A DNA stretch of 64,000 bases from Dyadobacter luteus (GCF_003383615.1 NZ_QNUL01000001.1:248001-312000); one strand, 5' to 3'; shown: positions 50,201 to 58,049, numbered from the stretch's first letter. The notes: a model not told the origin generated them from the sequence alone. Translations and numbers: made by a program.

Positions 50201-50394
50201 GGAATGAGCCCCGCCTTGATCAAAGAGGATTTGCCACTTCCCGATGAACCGATTAAGGCAAGAAAGCGCGCATCCAGGAGTTTTTTTCGTAACTCCAGAA
50301 TATGCGATTCCCTGCCAAAAAATAACGAATGGTCTTCGTACTCGTAGCTCCTTAGCCCCGGAAAAGGATTAGAAAGGGTAGTTATATCGACCAT
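47218..50394 (-). CDS. Membrane STAND ATPase (nSTAND1) with coiled coil and WD40 propeller
   Basis: The 1058-residue product starts with an nSTAND1 NTPase: NPFPGLRSYEYEDHSLFFGR, Walker A GSSGSGKSSLIKAGL near 49, the FRPGGNP signature near 83 and Walker B ILLVIDQFEEIF near 138. A winged-helix region follows. A membrane helix lies near 488-512. A long Glu/Gln/Lys-rich coiled coil (about 515-650) repeats AEQQ/AEEQK words. Seven WD40-like blades (about 690-1020) end with KTVRIWDI. The blades would sense a ligand or protein on the opposite side of the membrane from the NTPase. No effector domain is fused. Its end overlaps the TonB receptor start by 4 nt. Confidence 0.93.
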   Translation of the reverse strand: MVDITTLSNPFPGLRSYEYEDHSLFFGRESHILELRKKLLDARFLALIGSSGSGKSSLIKAGLIPSLENARQVREDWKVIVFRPGGNPVKSLVNALKVNLRKEDNDWENRDIEKTAQLLLSDPKAIFNLLSVIRDRKILLVIDQFEEIFRFEFSTNTSKDKLQSPAFINLLLTLINQRELPIHVVITMRSDYLDHCTEFKGLTEVINRGYYLLPKMNQDEIRKVIVNPVETYGATIEPELVTTLLQKLSENPDFLPILQHVLMRMWDRWKLTQAPTTPISLVEYQAIGEMEQSITQHAEEIFTQRLDEKRRIAAEKLFKTLIVLGPSDTSSLHPTSLREIEKISGVPDYLLVDVVLVFRENGVSFLTPRPGIKIDADSIIDVAVEKVLTLWDRSRIWIEEELESAKLYKQLSYSAFLYQDGRTGLWVNPELQVGLKWMKESEPTIEWAQRYDPFFERAINFLDYSKKQYEQEVQYKEDRQRRELRKARTFATVLGVSSLVSLLFLIVAMVLRTQAEQSEKTALDKESLALTERKRAEDQTKEAIAQKKIAEQQGIIAEQQKILTEEQKTIAVREQEKAVNESIAAKAARKLAEEQKIEADNARRIAVQSQKETEVQKEFAVSAQKESDRQKVNAQRAQKEAESSRNDALRQRSKAIARFIAIQSNQMPAGDELSALLALRAYDFNIKNGGEKDNPEVYVALSKAAGANATLQGHNDIVRVVAEPAKPGSALFASAGDDGVLNLWNYTAASGRPVPLKNPKQTFRSIRSILFTPDNNAVFVGTSNGQIVRWDNLTPGSLPTKTLIAHDGMVINMLIRNQGGKLVLISTSSTGQIRLWDVSDKKLEVLKNVSLNTDLSCVEPSPDGKYLFLATGKEQILRIETADITKKPFSYDFGRINGRIATMAFTPDESQLFLGSSSGTLYSVKVRSGEPVIATLTGIRGTHTSGITGIAFNPDGSRIATSGFDSKIKIWNVEEDLSKQQPVVLSDFNSWVMDLRFTQDGKKLLASGADKTVRIWDINSASLFNEVAKKVARDLTEEEWDKYIGKDIPYEKLSRSVR

Positions 50395-50491
50395 ACTAAA
50401 ATTAAAATCTGTTCATCGGGTTGCGACACCCGTTCTCTGCCGGAAAGTGGCAGTCTGTTGTTAATAATTTCACTTTTTGAGATACGAAGAC

Positions 50492-50917
50492 TCAGGATTG
50501 CTGCTTTTTCATCACGAATACATTCCGGTTTTTACCGTTGAAATATTCGTAAGAGAAATTATCTACACCTTTGATTGTCAGAAAAATACCCAGTCCTCCG
50601 ATTTCCCGGTCTTCAAGTGATTTGCTCAGGTCTGACGCGTCCGGCATTTGGTTTGCCAAAGGATCAAAAGCAGCAGCCTCATCCTCTAAGATCACGATCA
50701 GCTCCTGCTCAGTAATTTCACTGAGAACCCGGAAATCTGCCACCAGGCCGGCTTTTTCGTATCCATACAAAATGATGTTGGTGGCGATTTCATCGACTGC
50801 CAGCTTCAGGCCATACGTCGCTTTTTTGGCAAGACCAGCCTGCCGGGAAAGCTCATCCACATAGTCCCTTAGCCCGTCCAGGGAAGCAACCACCCCGGGA
50901 AAACTTTTCGATTCCAT
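50492..50917 (-). CDS. RsbW/Slr1861-like anti-sigma-type serine kinase
   Basis: The 141-residue product is a stand-alone GHKL ATPase of the HATPase_c_2 group. The N-box is LKLAVDEIATNIILYGYEK (Glu and Asn present), the D-box is EDEAAAFDPLA and the G-box is REIGGLGIFLTIKGVD. In partner switching this kinase phosphorylates a Ser on a STAS antagonist and otherwise binds a target such as a sigma factor. The STAS gene lies 11 bp upstream, so this pair is the core of a switch. No sigma factor is encoded in the window. The STAND ATPase gene follows after 97 bp. Confidence 0.93.
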   Translation of the reverse strand: MESKSFPGVVASLDGLRDYVDELSRQAGLAKKATYGLKLAVDEIATNIILYGYEKAGLVADFRVLSEITEQELIVILEDEAAAFDPLANQMPDASDLSKSLEDREIGGLGIFLTIKGVDNFSYEYFNGKNRNVFVMKKQQS

Positions 50918-50928
50918 TTTAAATCAAT

Positions 50929-51249
50929 TTAAACCGGATATTGATCTACGATTGTAACGCTGTGGTGCAGCCCTGTTTTTTCGAGTGTATCGACGATCAG
51001 TTCCTGAGGTTTTACGATATAAATCGACAAGTGAGTACCGATTTTTTGTTTTGAGAAAATCAGAACGCGAAGACCGGCAGATGACATAAAATCAAGCTCT
51101 TCCATGTCGAGTACCAGCACTTCAATGGGCTGGCCGGCCAGTTTTTCAATCTCTGTCATAAAAACACGCGCCGACAGCGAATCAAGCTCCCCGTGCAGGG
51201 TCATCTTGGCTGTATGTTCTTCAATAACTGTTTCTATTTTGAAAGCCAT
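50929..51249 (-). CDS. STAS-domain antagonist (RsbV/Slr1859-like)
   Basis: The 106-residue product, started at the ATG at 51249, is a single STAS domain with the pattern GELDSLSARVF and the phospho-acceptor loop LDFMSSAGLRVLI, in which Ser56 or Ser57 would be phosphorylated. It should bind the kinase encoded 11 bp downstream and be dephosphorylated by a PP2C enzyme, plausibly the one at 35.2 kb. A TTG at 51255 would add only two residues. It follows glgX after 78 bp and has a paralogue just before glgX. Confidence 0.93.
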   Translation of the reverse strand: MAFKIETVIEEHTAKMTLHGELDSLSARVFMTEIEKLAGQPIEVLVLDMEELDFMSSAGLRVLIFSKQKIGTHLSIYIVKPQELIVDTLEKTGLHHSVTIVDQYPV

Positions 51250-51333
51250 GATCAATATTTTTAAAAGAAGTTTTACAAAGTTGATTTACTGAAAGTTAGG
51301 GTATCAAATCCCCGGGATACCGGCAACTGTATA

Positions 51334-53454
51334 TTATTTCCCGACAAGAATCACAGTCGATCTCCCTCCAACGAGGAATCTCACCTGATCTTCAAGTAAA
51401 GGTTCTTTACCTATATCGTAAATATCCTCGCCGGAAGGCATATCCGTATTCACAGCCAGGTGCCAGCGTTGCCCGTTTGGCAGCGAAGGAAGCTCATAGT
51501 ACAATGCATCCCAATGCGCATTCATTGCCACATAGATACTGTCGTCGGTGATCGTGCCGCTCTTTGCGTGCGCTCCGTCGAGCATAAATGCCAGGCAACG
51601 GCTCGAAGCAGCGAAGTCGGGCTGCCAGGCCTGTGTTCCATGAAAACTGATATCAGGGTAACCGCTGCCCACGTAGTCGCGGTGCTGCAAATGGGTTTTA
51701 CTTCTCAAAACAGGATGTCCACGGCGGAAACGCAGAATGCGCTGTGTGAAGTAGTAGATATCAGAATTCTTTTCCAGCAGCGACCAGTCCATCCAGTTCA
51801 GTTCATTGTCGTGGCAGTAGGTATTGTTGTTACCATACTTTGTCACGCCTGCTTCGTCACCGGAAAGAATCATCGGCACGCCCTGAGATACCATCAGAAT
51901 AGAAAGCGCATTTTTTATTTGCTTGTGCCGCAGCTGATTAATGAATTCATCATCTGTTTCACCTTCTACGCCGCAGTTCCAGGAATGGTTGTCGTTGCCA
52001 CCGTCATTGTTATTTTCTCCGTTCGCATCGTTGTGCTTTTCATTGTATGCAAAAATGTCATACAACGTAAATCCATCGTGGCATGAAATGAAATTGATAC
52101 TTGCTGTAGGACCACGGTATTGATACAGATCCGGCCAGCCCTGAATACACTGCCCTATTTCATGGATCAGCCCTTCATCTCCTTTCAGGAATTTACGGAT
52201 AGAATCGCGGTACTTTCCATTCCATTCTGCCCAGCGACCATAGGCCGGAAAGGATCCTACCTGATACAAACCTCCCGCATCCCAGGCTTCTGCCACCAGC
52301 TTACACTTGGCAAGAATAGGATCATGCGCAAGTGACTCCAGCAGAGGCGGATTGCTCAGTGGCGCACCATTCTGATCACGCCCAAGGATCGCTGCAAGAT
52401 CAAAACGGAAGCCATCAATATGGTAGTCAGATGCCCAGTAGCGAAGGCAGTCGAGTACCATATTCCGAACCACCGGATTGTTGCAGTTCAGCGTATTACC
52501 CGTACCGGAGAAATTGAAATAATAACCTTCCGGCGTCAGCATGTAATACGTTTTGTTGTCTATTCCCCGGAAAGAAATCGTATGTCCGCGGTGGTCACCT
52601 TCAGCAGTATGGTTAAATACAACGTCCAGCATCACCTCAATTCCGTTTTTGTGCAGTTCTTTGATAAGAGTTTTCAGCTCATCTACCTGCATTCCGAATT
52701 TTCCGGTGGCAGCATAACCCGCCTTGGGAGAAAAGAAATTGACGGTACTGTATCCCCAGAAGTTGACAATAAGCCCGCCTGTTACCGGATTTTCCTTGCT
52801 GTTCTCCCATTCATCAAACTCGTAGATCGGCATGAGTTCAACACAGTTGACACCCAATTCTTTCAGATAAGCGATTTTGCTTTTGATAGCTGCGAACGTG
52901 CCTGGATTCTTGACCTCCGATGAAGGATGCTGCGTAAATCCTCTGACATGCATTTCATAAATCACCAGATCTTCAATCGGCGTTTCGAGCGGATGGTCAT
53001 TTTCCCAGTCGAAATCTTCAAATACCAAACGGGAGCGGTATGGATAAACGTTGTCCCAGTTGGGCGTGGCCAGCCAGGTATCCCGCCCTCCTATTGCCTT
53101 CGCATAAGGATCGCTGAGAATGATGTTTTTATCAAAGCGGCTCCCCTGTTCAGGATTGAAGGGGCCGTCCATCCGGTAGCCATATTCAAGACGCTCATAG
53201 TCCAGATCGAAAACGATCATGGAATACACATTTCCTGTCCTGAACTCCTCCGGGAACCGAATTTCTGCATAAGGCGCATCCTCCCCCCGTTCAAACAAAA
53301 CAAGAGTACAGTCAATCGCCTCGCTGGAATAGATGCTGAAATTAACTCCGTTAGGAACCATCGTAGCGCCGAAAGGCAGTACATGACCTCTTCTGAATTT
53401 AATTCCGTCCTGTTCGTGGGTTGGATAATAGTCAATTCTGATATCTGTTGCCAT
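51334..53454 (-). CDS. glgX: Glycogen debranching enzyme, GlgX/isoamylase type
   Basis: The enzyme cleaves alpha-1,6 branches in glycogen. The 706-residue product has an N-terminal CBM48-like domain (about 25-140), then a GH13 barrel. The catalytic nucleophile is Asp352 (DGFRFDLAAIL), the acid/base Glu389 (KLVAEAWDAGG) and the stabiliser Asp460 (ISCHDGFTLYD). DVVFNHTAEGDH near 277 is region I. All key residues are present, and the length is slightly above the 650-690 of typical GlgX. It is placed between two STAS genes, 3 nt after one and 78 nt before the other, so its expression is tied to the partner switch. Glycogen synthase is 16 kb downstream, in the opposite direction. Confidence 0.96.
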   Translation of the reverse strand: MATDIRIDYYPTHEQDGIKFRRGHVLPFGATMVPNGVNFSIYSSEAIDCTLVLFERGEDAPYAEIRFPEEFRTGNVYSMIVFDLDYERLEYGYRMDGPFNPEQGSRFDKNIILSDPYAKAIGGRDTWLATPNWDNVYPYRSRLVFEDFDWENDHPLETPIEDLVIYEMHVRGFTQHPSSEVKNPGTFAAIKSKIAYLKELGVNCVELMPIYEFDEWENSKENPVTGGLIVNFWGYSTVNFFSPKAGYAATGKFGMQVDELKTLIKELHKNGIEVMLDVVFNHTAEGDHRGHTISFRGIDNKTYYMLTPEGYYFNFSGTGNTLNCNNPVVRNMVLDCLRYWASDYHIDGFRFDLAAILGRDQNGAPLSNPPLLESLAHDPILAKCKLVAEAWDAGGLYQVGSFPAYGRWAEWNGKYRDSIRKFLKGDEGLIHEIGQCIQGWPDLYQYRGPTASINFISCHDGFTLYDIFAYNEKHNDANGENNNDGGNDNHSWNCGVEGETDDEFINQLRHKQIKNALSILMVSQGVPMILSGDEAGVTKYGNNNTYCHDNELNWMDWSLLEKNSDIYYFTQRILRFRRGHPVLRSKTHLQHRDYVGSGYPDISFHGTQAWQPDFAASSRCLAFMLDGAHAKSGTITDDSIYVAMNAHWDALYYELPSLPNGQRWHLAVNTDMPSGEDIYDIGKEPLLEDQVRFLVGGRSTVILVGK

Positions 53455-53457
53455 TTC

Positions 53458-53796
53458 TTAATCCTGTTTTAGAATGACAACTGCTTCAGCCACAGTACCA
53501 ACAATTTTGAAAAAGTTGATAAAACCTGTGGTAGACATCACATCCTGAATGTCTTCTGAAACACCGACCAGAATGACTTTTCCATTCTGTGATTTGATAT
53601 TTCTGTAAACCATCAGCAAAACGCGCAAACCGGCACTGGACATGAACTCAACCGCTGTCAGATCGATTGCAATCTTGTCATTACGGTCGGTGGCCAGCTT
53701 CGCGTTGCGCTCAAATTCAGGCGCGGTTTTACTATCTATATCTCCGGTGACCTCCACAACCGTGATTTCTTCCTGATCCGTCAATGTTACTTTCAT
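53458..53796 (-). CDS. STAS-domain antagonist (RsbV/Slr1856-like)
   Basis: The 112-residue product is a single STAS domain with TGDIDSKTAPEFER at the first strand-helix turn and the phospho-acceptor loop VEFMSSAGLRVLLM (Ser53 or Ser54). It is a paralogue of the STAS protein at 50.9 kb; both share the SSAGLRVL core. It ends 3 nt before glgX and follows the AGE-family gene after 54 bp. Two antagonists for one kinase would allow two signals or two targets. The gene between them is a glycogen enzyme. Confidence 0.94.
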   Translation of the reverse strand: MKVTLTDQEEITVVEVTGDIDSKTAPEFERNAKLATDRNDKIAIDLTAVEFMSSAGLRVLLMVYRNIKSQNGKVILVGVSEDIQDVMSTTGFINFFKIVGTVAEAVVILKQD

Positions 53797-53850
53797 AATT
53801 TTAGCTTTAAGCTATCAGCTGTTAATTATTAGCTTTTGATATCGGCCCTG

Positions 53851-55674
53851 TTATTTCGCAGAACTGATCTGAACCTTCACCCGTAAACGTTCCTCCGATT
53901 CGGGGAGCTTCACAGTCAAACCGTACGCATCGAAGTCGGTATAAGGCACATCGTCAATAAACACTTCGCTGATGTAAATACTACCGGCTGGAAGAATGTC
54001 CGGAGAAACCCTCAGGATATTATCTTTCCATCCGTTCGGATAGGGTTTAAAGTAGAAATACGTCGGTTGTTTGGTAATCAACAGGTTGATATACACCGCC
54101 GACAGATAGCAAAGCTCTGTACTGTGGTAAGCACTCATAGAGTGACTTCCCTTGAAACGTTCTGTTCCCAGCAGGTAAGGCATCCCATTCGAGAAAACAT
54201 TGAAATACACCCCGCCATCGTCGTTATCAAGGAAAAATGCGTTATAGAATGATGCTGCTTCGCGCGCTTGTTTCTCGTACTCTTCGTTACCCAAAACACC
54301 ATACATGATCAGATAGGCAAGAATGGCCTGCTCCTGTTGCCACCACGCTTTGCGGTCGTGCCATACAAACTGGTGTTTACCACCGGTTTTAGTAGCTCGT
54401 TCTACCACGTCGTACCAGCCTCCGCGCTGCTGATCTGAACCGGCTTCCGGCATCAGTTCTGCAATTTTTTTCGCAAAAGCGAGGTATTCCTCCTTAGGAG
54501 TCAGAGACTGCTGACGGATCAGGTTCCAGGCAATTTTAAGATTGTGCCCTACCACTGCGCGGTTCTGTTGCCATCCCCAGGTTTGGTCGGCGCTCCAGTC
54601 TTCAAAGAATTTCTCCTGAACAAATGGGCTGTTGTCGTAATCGGGAAAGTATTTGGTGATGGTATCGAATGTATATTCCAGAAAGTCGGCATGTGCTTTC
54701 TCACCTGTTGCCAGATACAAATTGATCAGGTAAGCCGGCGCATGGTCACCCACCGAGTTCCAGTTTTTGCGGGCGCGGTTGTGCGCCAGTGACTCCTCGC
54801 GTGCATCCAGCGTAATCGGATGCAAGTGAGAGAAGTAGCCTTCCCCTTCATTGTCTTTGAAATATTTCTCAAACAGATCCATCGTTTTGTCGATATCCTC
54901 ACGGATACGTCTGTCGCCAGTGATACGATATGTTTGCGTAGGGCCTGCAAGCGCATAAATCTGCTCATACATCGGAAGTGAATCCAGATCATCGCCGAAT
55001 TCGGAAGTAAGCAGTTTGGTTTCCTTTTGGCCTTCTACTTTCAGACCATGGTACCAGTATACAAGATCATCGTCCTTATCAAAGAACCGCATGTGATCGC
55101 GCAGGTATTCGGTTCCAAGCTCAGCACCTTCCAAAAATTCATCCTTCCCAGTAAGCAGATAAGCGGAGGCAAATCCGTAAACCATACGGGAAATGGTATC
55201 TGTTTCCTGCAGATAATCTCCTTTTTTAGCTCCACCCAGGTGAAGCATAGTACGGTAATTTTTGTAGTTGATTTCCTCCTTTGGGTAGTCAAACTGCCAT
55301 TTCAGATAGCTTGATGCGATTGAGTCGATCTGGGTGATCCAGTAATTCTGTTCTTCGTGGCGGTATTTTTTGGGTTCCTTACCCGGAAAAATGAGCTGCT
55401 GTGCTTCAAAAGTAGCCGTTTCTTCTCCAGCATTAGGATAAAAGGTGCCATACGCGAAAACATATTGGCCTTCGTTGGAAAGAAAGTTATTGATATCGCC
55501 CGGATCCTGCCAGCCTTCGGTAAGGTTCTGAACACTCCTTGCATAAGTGGAGGCAATCAGATTCACCTTAAAAGCTCTCTTATCAGAGGTTTCAAGAGTA
55601 AACCAGCGTTCCTGTTGGCTATATCCGGTAACATAACCGGCGATAGTGTCTGAAAAGGTGAAGTTTATATTCAT
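53851..55674 (-). CDS. AGE-family (N-acylglucosamine 2-epimerase-like) protein
   Basis: The 607-residue product has a beta-rich N-terminal extension of about 115 residues, then an alpha/alpha-barrel of the AGE/cellobiose-2-epimerase superfamily. Markers are GWQQNRAVVGHNLKIAWNL (catalytic-His helix region), GGWYDVVERATK and VWHDRKAWWQQEQAILAYL. A small C-terminal beta-domain closes it. Typical AGE enzymes have about 400 residues, so this is a long form similar in layout to the AGE-like protein of the cyanobacterial icfG cluster. It may epimerise or isomerise a sugar linked to glycogen turnover; the substrate is unknown. It directly precedes the STAS-glgX-STAS-kinase genes. Confidence 0.87.
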   Translation of the reverse strand: MNINFTFSDTIAGYVTGYSQQERWFTLETSDKRAFKVNLIASTYARSVQNLTEGWQDPGDINNFLSNEGQYVFAYGTFYPNAGEETATFEAQQLIFPGKEPKKYRHEEQNYWITQIDSIASSYLKWQFDYPKEEINYKNYRTMLHLGGAKKGDYLQETDTISRMVYGFASAYLLTGKDEFLEGAELGTEYLRDHMRFFDKDDDLVYWYHGLKVEGQKETKLLTSEFGDDLDSLPMYEQIYALAGPTQTYRITGDRRIREDIDKTMDLFEKYFKDNEGEGYFSHLHPITLDAREESLAHNRARKNWNSVGDHAPAYLINLYLATGEKAHADFLEYTFDTITKYFPDYDNSPFVQEKFFEDWSADQTWGWQQNRAVVGHNLKIAWNLIRQQSLTPKEEYLAFAKKIAELMPEAGSDQQRGGWYDVVERATKTGGKHQFVWHDRKAWWQQEQAILAYLIMYGVLGNEEYEKQAREAASFYNAFFLDNDDGGVYFNVFSNGMPYLLGTERFKGSHSMSAYHSTELCYLSAVYINLLITKQPTYFYFKPYPNGWKDNILRVSPDILPAGSIYISEVFIDDVPYTDFDAYGLTVKLPESEERLRVKVQISSAK

Positions 55675-55738
55675 ATTTTGAGCATTAAAAAGGGTTTTGA
55701 TTTAAGCGTTGAACTCAGTAAAAGGTTAGGGTTTGATA

Positions 55739-56161
55739 TCAGGCCAAATCTTCCTGATCTCTGTAGCCCTGTGTGACTTCTATAATATTGCCTTCCGGAT
55801 CTTTCAGCCAAACCGTTTTCCAGCCTTCGATGACGTCATCAAAGTGAAGCGGGCCAAGTGTAACAACTGCGTCATCACCCATTTCAGCAAGCTTTTGATC
55901 GACATCAGCCACTGAGAATGCCATGTGGCGAAGTCCGGGATAATGGGGTCCGTCCGCTTCGGCCATCGGACAAGGACGCTGTTCCTCAGGCGGAAAAATT
56001 TCGAAGTAGAAATTGTCATCATTTTTCAGAAAAACGAGCTGTGCGTCGTCCCCCAGTTCAATGACCCGAGCTCTTCTGAAACCGAAATATTTCGCATAAA
56101 AAGCTTCAAACACCGCCAGATCCTTGACAGTGAGTGCCAGATGAAAAAAGGTCGTCTTCAT
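55739..56161 (-). CDS. VOC-family (glyoxalase-like) protein
   Basis: The 140-residue product has the two beta-alpha-beta-beta-beta units of the vicinal-oxygen-chelate fold. Possible metal ligands are His in FFHLALTV near residue 7, Glu in FYFEIF near 53, His in LRHMAFSV near 79 and Glu in GNIIEVTQGY near 128. Members include glyoxalase I, dioxygenases and epimerases; the substrate cannot be told. It is 10 bp after a DJ-1 gene and 64 bp before the AGE gene. DJ-1 and glyoxalase-like proteins together suggest handling of reactive aldehydes, which is an inference. Confidence 0.87.
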   Translation of the reverse strand: MKTTFFHLALTVKDLAVFEAFYAKYFGFRRARVIELGDDAQLVFLKNDDNFYFEIFPPEEQRPCPMAEADGPHYPGLRHMAFSVADVDQKLAEMGDDAVVTLGPLHFDDVIEGWKTVWLKDPEGNIIEVTQGYRDQEDLA

Positions 56162-56171
56162 AGTTGTGTGA

Positions 56172-56741
56172 TTAGCTGATGGAAAGGGTCTCTATAATCT
56201 TTTTAGCAAACAGATGCGCATGCCCACCCGACCGGCCTGTAATCAGGTCTCCGTCAACAACCACATCCTCATTGGTGTAAATAGCGCCGTATGCTCTGGC
56301 ATCACCGATCAGATTGTTATGACATACGAGCTTACGTCCCTTTACAAGCTCTGTGGCAGGTGCTACGAGCCATAAACCGTGACAAATGATACCTTTCAGA
56401 ATAGCAGGTTCAGCAAAAACCCTTTTCAGAAACGCTGTTGCCGGCGGAATTTTTTCAACATCTTCTGTATACCGAAGACGGTCTGAGACCATTCCGGAAG
56501 GAACGATGATGGCATCGTAGCTGCGGAGTTCTTCGTCACTCATGTTCTCAAACGACTTCCGGCAGTCCATGGGAGCACGGTATTCGTGACCATGAAAGGT
56601 AATTTTATCCTGTCCCCAAAGCCTGGTTAAGAAATGTACTTCAGCACCTTCTTCAGGAAAGCGGTATTGGTAATAGAAGATTTCATTTTCGTAATAATCA
56701 GCTTCAAAGAGAATACCGATTTTCTTGCCGGCCAGTTTCAT
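56172..56741 (-). CDS. DJ-1/PfpI-family protein (first paralogue)
   Basis: The 189-residue product is a class I glutamine-amidotransferase-like protein of the DJ-1/PfpI group. The acidic residue partner is in ILFEADYYENEIFYY near residue 18, and the nucleophile Cys is in GIICHGLWLVAPA near residue 119. The His in that elbow is present. These proteins act as glyoxalase III, deglycase-like enzymes or proteases; the activity here is unknown. It is 10 bp before the VOC gene. A second DJ-1 protein of a different subfamily is encoded 99 bp upstream. Confidence 0.9.
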   Translation of the reverse strand: MKLAGKKIGILFEADYYENEIFYYQYRFPEEGAEVHFLTRLWGQDKITFHGHEYRAPMDCRKSFENMSDEELRSYDAIIVPSGMVSDRLRYTEDVEKIPPATAFLKRVFAEPAILKGIICHGLWLVAPATELVKGRKLVCHNNLIGDARAYGAIYTNEDVVVDGDLITGRSGGHAHLFAKKIIETLSIS

Positions 56742-56840
56742 GAGGATGCTTAATTAGAGATATAATTAATTTCAAAATAACGTTGAGTAAGCCCGCAGGC
56801 ATCACACTTAACCATTTCATTATAAATGCATTGAACAGCT

Positions 56841-57596
56841 TTAGCTCAACACTTCAACAAGTTTATCACCAAATGCAATAGAGGACTCTACTGAAAGTGC
56901 TGTTACAAATGGAAAATCGAAAAGCACCTGTGGCTTGGTTCTGTTGGCAGTTGCATCAGAATAAACCCGGCCATTAGGCCCGACTGCGTCTTCCACAATA
57001 ACCGCGAGGGGAAATGCAAATCCCTGACTTACCAGGTTCGTACCTTCATTTTCTTCCGAAGCGCGCACGAGTGAATAACCCATGGGTCCTGTAAAATCCC
57101 ACTCGCGCGGGTGGGCGATCACTTTTTTACCATATATGATGCTTCTGTGCAGCGTATCGTCTTCACGTGACCATACGAACGCGCCCACTGCGTAGCACAG
57201 CGCGCCAAGGATTTTGCCTTGTTTGTAAGCATTGACGCAAAGCTCATGCACGAATGGATTTCCCACAATATCCAGCGCCGAGCCCGGACCACCTACAATT
57301 GCCAAAGCGTCGTAGTCAGAGATGTTGGCATCTTCGATTTTTATGGGTGAATCCCACTCGCCTATATCCAGAATCTGGTTGATACGGTCAACTACTTCAG
57401 CTGGATTCACGTTATAATTTTGCATAGGATCAATAAAATCTTTGTCCATGCTCAGCTCCATCGGAAGTGGCGTAAGTCCTTTGGGAGTGGCCAGGGTCAA
57501 ATCAAACCCTGCTTGTTTCAAAGCATCCCATGGAGCCTGTAATTCTTCGCCCCACAGGCCTACGTTTGATGCGAGGATAAGTACTTTCTTGCTCAT
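56841..57596 (-). CDS. DJ-1/PfpI-family protein (second, Hsp31-like paralogue)
   Basis: The 251-residue product has the longer layout of Hsp31-like DJ-1 proteins. It begins KVLILASNVGLWGEELQAPW, has a Glu in that loop, and a nucleophile elbow ILGALCYAVGAFVW near residue 134, where the usual His after Cys is Tyr. DYDALAIVGGPGSALDIVG precedes it. The changed elbow makes normal glyoxalase III activity uncertain. It shares little with the next DJ-1 gene except the fold. It lies 93 bp after an NTF2-like gene and 99 bp before the other DJ-1 gene. Confidence 0.85.
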   Translation of the reverse strand: MSKKVLILASNVGLWGEELQAPWDALKQAGFDLTLATPKGLTPLPMELSMDKDFIDPMQNYNVNPAEVVDRINQILDIGEWDSPIKIEDANISDYDALAIVGGPGSALDIVGNPFVHELCVNAYKQGKILGALCYAVGAFVWSREDDTLHRSIIYGKKVIAHPREWDFTGPMGYSLVRASEENEGTNLVSQGFAFPLAVIVEDAVGPNGRVYSDATANRTKPQVLFDFPFVTALSVESSIAFGDKLVEVLS

Positions 57597-57689
57597 CTTG
57601 TTGTTAAAGGTTTATTGTGTAGGATTTAAAAATGCAGGCCATGAAAAAGACTATAACTAACTCATAACCAATGAAATTATTTTAGACAA

Positions 57690-58031
57690 TCAGCCCTTCA
57701 AGCCTGAATAATGCCTGAATATTTTGCCTTCCCTCAGATACAATGCATCGTATACTTTCGATTCTCCCCAGGCAGTCATGATGGTAGCTTCAAGATGAAT
57801 ACTGTCGTCTGTAATGGCCAGTTTCTGGGTGGAAACAAAGCCACGGTAAATGTTGGCCAGGTAATCTCCGAGCTGGACTTTAAGTGCAGCCTTTCCCTTT
57901 ATATAAATCGGTTCTTCTGCTACCAGCAGTATCATTTCAGCGTCGTCGTGGTAATCATGTTCAACAAGTTCGTTGACATCATTATTTCCTAAAAGCACAA
58001 GGTGGTTGTCGTAAAATTCCTGATTTGTCAT
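57690..58031 (-). CDS. NTF2-like (SnoaL-type) small protein A
   Basis: The 113-residue product has the cone-shaped alpha+beta pattern of NTF2-like proteins: an N-terminal helix (NQEFYDNHLVLLGNNDVNELV), an acidic strand HDDAEMILLV, a central helix (ALKVQLGDYLANIY) and four C-terminal strands ending IFRHYSGL. Such domains serve as isomerases, hydrolases or binding proteins for small hydrophobic compounds. I cannot name a substrate. It is one of three NTF2-like proteins in this block, and they differ clearly from each other. It lies 18 bp after the FAD-subunit gene. Confidence 0.75.
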   Translation of the reverse strand: MTNQEFYDNHLVLLGNNDVNELVEHDYHDDAEMILLVAEEPIYIKGKAALKVQLGDYLANIYRGFVSTQKLAITDDSIHLEATIMTAWGESKVYDALYLREGKIFRHYSGLKG

Positions 58032-58049
58032 AATGCGGATGGTTGAATA

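Noticed and set aside
47218..50394. STAND-WD40 protein as an antiphage defence (Avs-like) gene
   Set aside because: It has a membrane helix between NTPase and WD40 blades, no nuclease or other effector domain, and lies in a signalling and uptake run and not a defence island.
53797..53850. Repeated AGCT-rich words (TTTAGCTTTAAGCTATCAGC...) and similar words near 63600-63656
   Set aside because: They are short and degenerate with no clear arms; probably simple intergenic remnants, and repetition in the genome cannot be tested here.
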